A stretch of 64,000 nucleotides of DNA from assembly GCA_963277665.1 (NCBI GenBank), contig OY728147.1, positions 1,265,663,424 through 1,265,727,423 of the forward strand. The letters are read 5' to 3'. Positions within the stretch are counted from its first letter, which is position 1. Each line of letters begins with the position of its first letter. This document shows, one piece after another, positions 61,031-64,000 of this stretch. Position numbers and translations under genes: made by a program. The DNA is from Viscum album (taxonomy: Eukaryota; Streptophyta; Magnoliopsida; Santalales; Viscaceae). The notes beneath the pieces are model-generated. The model searched no databases and was not told the DNA's origin. It was given only the letters and a program-made list of their open reading frames with translations.

Positions 61031-62505
61031 CACCTCTCAAGAATTTTGGAGGCAATATGAAGGCTTCTCTTGGCGAATCGATGCTAGTTTCTTGAGGTAT
61101 CTGATCATTCTTGTATGGTTTCTTAGATCTACTTAGATCTACTTCTCATCTTCTCTCAGTTTCTTAGATCTATGCCAGTTATGGGTAGATCTTAGTGTTT
61201 GGATGAAAAATATGCTGACATTTGGTCTTGGATGTGTTAGGAGAAGATATATATGGAGGATTCTTGGAAATCGACCTTGGTTTCTTGAGTGTTCTTCGTT
61301 TGTAGGGGTTCTCGTCAAAAACCCTTGAGGTAGTAGATTCGCTGCTTCTCCTTATTTACGTACAATAGTATTATTAGCATGTTTAATCCCTCTGGAAGAA
61401 AATGGAATTGACATAATAAATTTTGTAAATCGGATAAAGAATTTGTTATCGATCGTATGTTATTGCCTCTTGTTTTTCTAGATAGTATGATATATTTTCT
61501 TTCTTTTCTTAGCTATTTTTTATTGATGGAAATCGATAAAGAATAAAAACTGGGATTAATTGATAATTGATTGTCTATAGATAAAGAGGCATGGAAACGA
61601 ATCTAGTTCTTATTGTAATTTGATGATAATTAAATTGGCATAGTAAGCATGGTTAATCTTTTGTGATAGCATACTAGTTAGGTTTCCCGATGTTGGAACC
61701 AACGAATTATAAATCTGTTTATTCAAGATGGATTAGGGAATTTTATTGTTTGATAATTCCTTGAAGGGTTATGAGTTGCCCTCATGTTTTTTAAAGGGCC
61801 ATAGCCCAATTGATGTGATGATTGTTTTTCTGGCTGCTTGTGTAGAGACGTGACCGTGGAGGGGTGATGTGATATGTGGGGGAAAGAGGCCTCTTTGGTT
61901 GTGGGAGAAGATGACGCCTTGAGTGGCGAGATGCATTGGTTTATGCATGTGGGTGTCGGTGAGGACACTATTGATGATTGAATTTGATGGATTTGATTGT
62001 TGGATGCTTGTTGTTTCTTTGGTTGTTTATCTTCTTTACTTTTCCCCACTGCTCAAGGAACCTGGCCTTGCTTACCCTTCTTTCGAAAGAGGCGAAGATG
62101 TGTGGGGTATTCCACGTGCCTTCCATGTTTAGATTCACAAGGTTGAATGGGTCTACCCTCTTGCTATAGGTTTCAATGACTCGAGGGGTAGTGCATCTAC
62201 TCACCATGTTGAGCCCCGTTGTGTTAGTAGCATAAGATGATTTTCTAGAATGCCTGGGAATATCGTAAAGTGTTTTTATAATTAATAATTGAATGAATGG
62301 TGTTAACCAAGGGGATGGAGTTACTGGAACATAATGATGAGGTTGTAATCTCTAGTGGGACAATTGACTTTGGGTGTGATGCTAACGAAAGTTAATGTGG
62401 AAGTGTTCATGGTTGATTACTGTTTAAATAATTAATTAACCTAAAGTGGAACTAATAAAAAGGGAATGAAGTAATCTAATAAATCTCTTTAAATGGTTGT
62501 GTTCT

Positions 62506-62590
62506 TATAAGATACCTAGTCTTAGAAGTAGCAGCCCGGAGTCTAAGATACGTTAGCTGCAATTGTGTCTAAGACTAGGTAATTCTTATA
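62506..62590. repeat. Stem-loop in the Gypsy-4 LTR
   Basis: ACCTAGTCTTAGA (62514-62526) pairs perfectly with TCTAAGACTAGGT (62568-62580). The pairing extends outward through TTCTTATAAGAT and AATTCTTATAG with small bulges. The loop is about 41 bases and contains a third partial copy, GTCTAAGATAC. Confidence 0.8.
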
Positions 62591-62908
62591 GTGTTGTTGT
62601 GAGTTATAGTATATCCTGAAATTTTTGTGTTTCTATATGCTACTCCACCCAGTCAGTAAGGGATATTGACACCCCGGGGATTCCGAGCCTTGGGGGTTGT
62701 TTTCCCCAACATTTTGGTGGGAGGATGGATCGCTGACTACCCCCTTTGGCCCCACTCTCCTCTCTTGGTAGTTACATGTGCCGACAGGCACAATTGTTAT
62801 TTTTCCCCTTACATGTGTGTAGAGGGATGTAATGTATTGTGGTTATTCACACACATATATTTTAGATATATTTTCCTATGGACTACAACAGGTGTAACAT
62901 GTATAGGT

Positions 62909-63133
62909 TGTGATGGCTTGAGGATCCTTACTCAGTGTATGGGCTGTAATAGCTTGAGGTTTAATACCTGACATATGATACACATTATGCGAGCTATGGT
63001 GGCTCCAGAAAACTACCTGGTTACTTTTTATTGTGAGGATGGTGTTGTGCTTCACCCAGGTGTCTTCAGGAAATCCATTGTGTTGTATGAGGTTCATATT
63101 GTGGTGCTTCGCCCAGGTGTCTGCGGGCAAGCC
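62909..63133 (+). repeat. Short tandem duplications in the Gypsy-4 LTR
   Basis: GATGGCTTGAGG (62911) recurs as AATAGCTTGAGG 36 bp on. GTGCTTCACCCAGGTGTCTT (63047) recurs as GTGCTTCGCCCAGGTGTCTG (63104), spacing 57 bp. Confidence 0.75.
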
Positions 63134-63826
63134 TTTTTTGAGGGAGATTCTTAGGACGTGCAACTTTGGGGAAAAGTGGAAAACCAATGGGGAAGTAGTA
63201 GTGGGGTGCCCTTGATATTCTTTAATATGTTATATATTCTTGAATGTGTTACTTGGAGAGAGTATCCATGGTGAGGTTGGGAACTTAGTATACCTGTTTA
63301 GGTGACGAGTTAGTTTCACTTGTTGTTCACTGTTCTTTAGCATGCTTTCTTTAATTTTTCACAAGATTCTTCGGGGAGGATCTTATTGAGTATACTATTA
63401 TACTCACCCTATGTATATAAAAAATATTTTTCAGGTCACTTGGAGTAGGTTGGAGATCAGGCTGGTTACTACTAGCTTGTGGTTGCAGGAGCTATTCAGG
63501 CATGTGGTTGCTGTTGTTTCTACATTCTTTTCGGTACTTGTAGTTTTCCCCTTTCAGTTGTAGTTCTTTTTCATGGCATTACATATGTGTACTTGGGTTT
63601 CTTCTATATTACAATATGAGTTGGAGTTTATTGGTGTCAATCTTATCTATATACTCTGCATTTGTTCTCTTAGATGGTAATGCCTCCCGTTTTTTTGTTT
63701 ACTATATCATCGGTGCTAGTCGCCAACCCAGGGCCTACTGGAGGTGGGACTCAAGGGTCATTATATCCCTTATCACATTACTGACCCAGGAGGGGTACAC
63801 TTTGTTGCAATGGGGTCATGATAGAG

Positions 63827-63837
63827 TGGTATCAGAG
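63827..63837 (+). promoter_or_regulatory. Primer binding site of Gypsy-4
   Basis: TGGTATCAGAG, identical to the Gypsy-3 site, three bases after the inferred LTR end. Confidence 0.85.
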
Positions 63838-64000
63838 TCTCTGGTTGAGGGATATGATGGATTTTGGATTTAGGAACATGTGAAGTTGCATGGGTTGGTA
63901 GGTCAATAGTGTCATTCATGTTTAACAAGAGAGGTAAACATAGGAGACCGGCTGAGATATATGCGTTTAGGGCCCCCTATGATCTGATGTATGGACCATT
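63838..64000 (+). other. Leader of Gypsy-4
   Basis: Sequence after the primer binding site, before any recognisable gag. The element continues outside the window. Confidence 0.5.

Larger units (their letters stand above)
60593..63823 (+). repeat. Gypsy-4 5' LTR, about 3.2 kb
   Basis: The start TGTAATGGCCTGGACC resembles the TGTAACGCCCGGACC start of many plant gypsy LTRs. The end GGGGTCATGATA fits a decayed CA terminus. Inside are a duplicated palindromic element (60805-60920), a TATA box (61023), a strong stem-loop (62506-62590), short tandem repeats (62909-63133) and ACTCACCCT (63402-63410). It is less AT-rich than its surroundings. Open frames at 61723-62207, 62666-63215 and 63616-63873 show no family similarity. 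Confidence 0.7.
60593..64000 (+). mobile_element. Gypsy-4: 5' LTR and start of a gypsy element, running off the window
   Basis: An LTR beginning TGTAATGGCCTGGACCTC (60593) and ending near 63823 is followed 3 bases later by TGGTATCAGAGTC, the initiator methionine tRNA primer binding site. The remaining 160 bases are leader sequence. The coding region would lie beyond the window. Confidence 0.75.

Noticed and set aside
62666..63215. Open frames on both strands in the Gypsy-4 LTR
   Set aside because: They mutually overlap, match no family and lie in an LTR whose composition is less AT-rich, which lengthens chance frames.

Overview
The window looks like intergenic DNA from a large, repeat-rich, AT-rich plant nuclear genome. 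Nearly everything recognisable is a plant transposable element: CACTA (En/Spm) DNA transposons, Ty3/gypsy chromovirus-type LTR elements that resemble the Tekay/Del lineage, and decayed Ty1/copia pieces. I found no host protein-coding gene, rRNA, tRNA gene or CRISPR array. The species cannot be named from this sequence.

Layout, left to right. (1) 1-7433: the 3' part of a decayed CACTA element (CACTA-1), with a TNPD-like transposase relic, a TNPA-like relic and GC-richer subterminal repeats. (2) 7434-8926 and 19939 to about 25450: one old gypsy element (Gypsy-1), split inside its reverse transcriptase. (3) 8927-19938: a second gypsy element (Gypsy-2) sitting in that split, with two diverged LTRs of about 2.5 and 2.7 kb and a decayed gag-pol in the order gag, protease, RT, RNase H, integrase, chromodomain. 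(4) 25560-28200: minus-strand copia debris. (5) 28200-31400: LTR-like debris, including a possible minus-strand PPT/LTR junction. (6) 31401-53813: Gypsy-3, with very long LTRs (about 4.45 kb each) around a short internal region that carries only a gag relic. (7) 36393-47525: a structurally complete CACTA element (CACTA-2) inserted in Gypsy-3 with a GAT target duplication. (8) 53814-57900: more minus-strand copia debris. (9) 57900-60592: a more diverged LTR of the Gypsy-3 family, cut by the next element. (10) 60593-64000: the 5' LTR, primer binding site and first internal bases of Gypsy-4.

The most unusual object is in CACTA-2. Between its promoter-proximal region and the transposase start lies a 3.7-kb array of a 10-bp unit (consensus TAATTANNAA, mainly TAATTAGTAA and TAATTACCAA). 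Its register is unbroken for 336 consecutive units (37401-40760) although the units differ by many substitutions. The array has a higher-order period of about 580-590 bp and is preceded by a long foldback hairpin. It probably lies in the first intron of the transposase transcript.

The nesting gives a relative history. Gypsy-1 is older than Gypsy-2, and probably older than CACTA-1. Gypsy-3 is older than CACTA-2, which is the youngest-looking element in the window because its terminal repeats keep dense CpG and its transposase has only a few disabling changes. No element in the window appears able to make a complete intact polyprotein or transposase.
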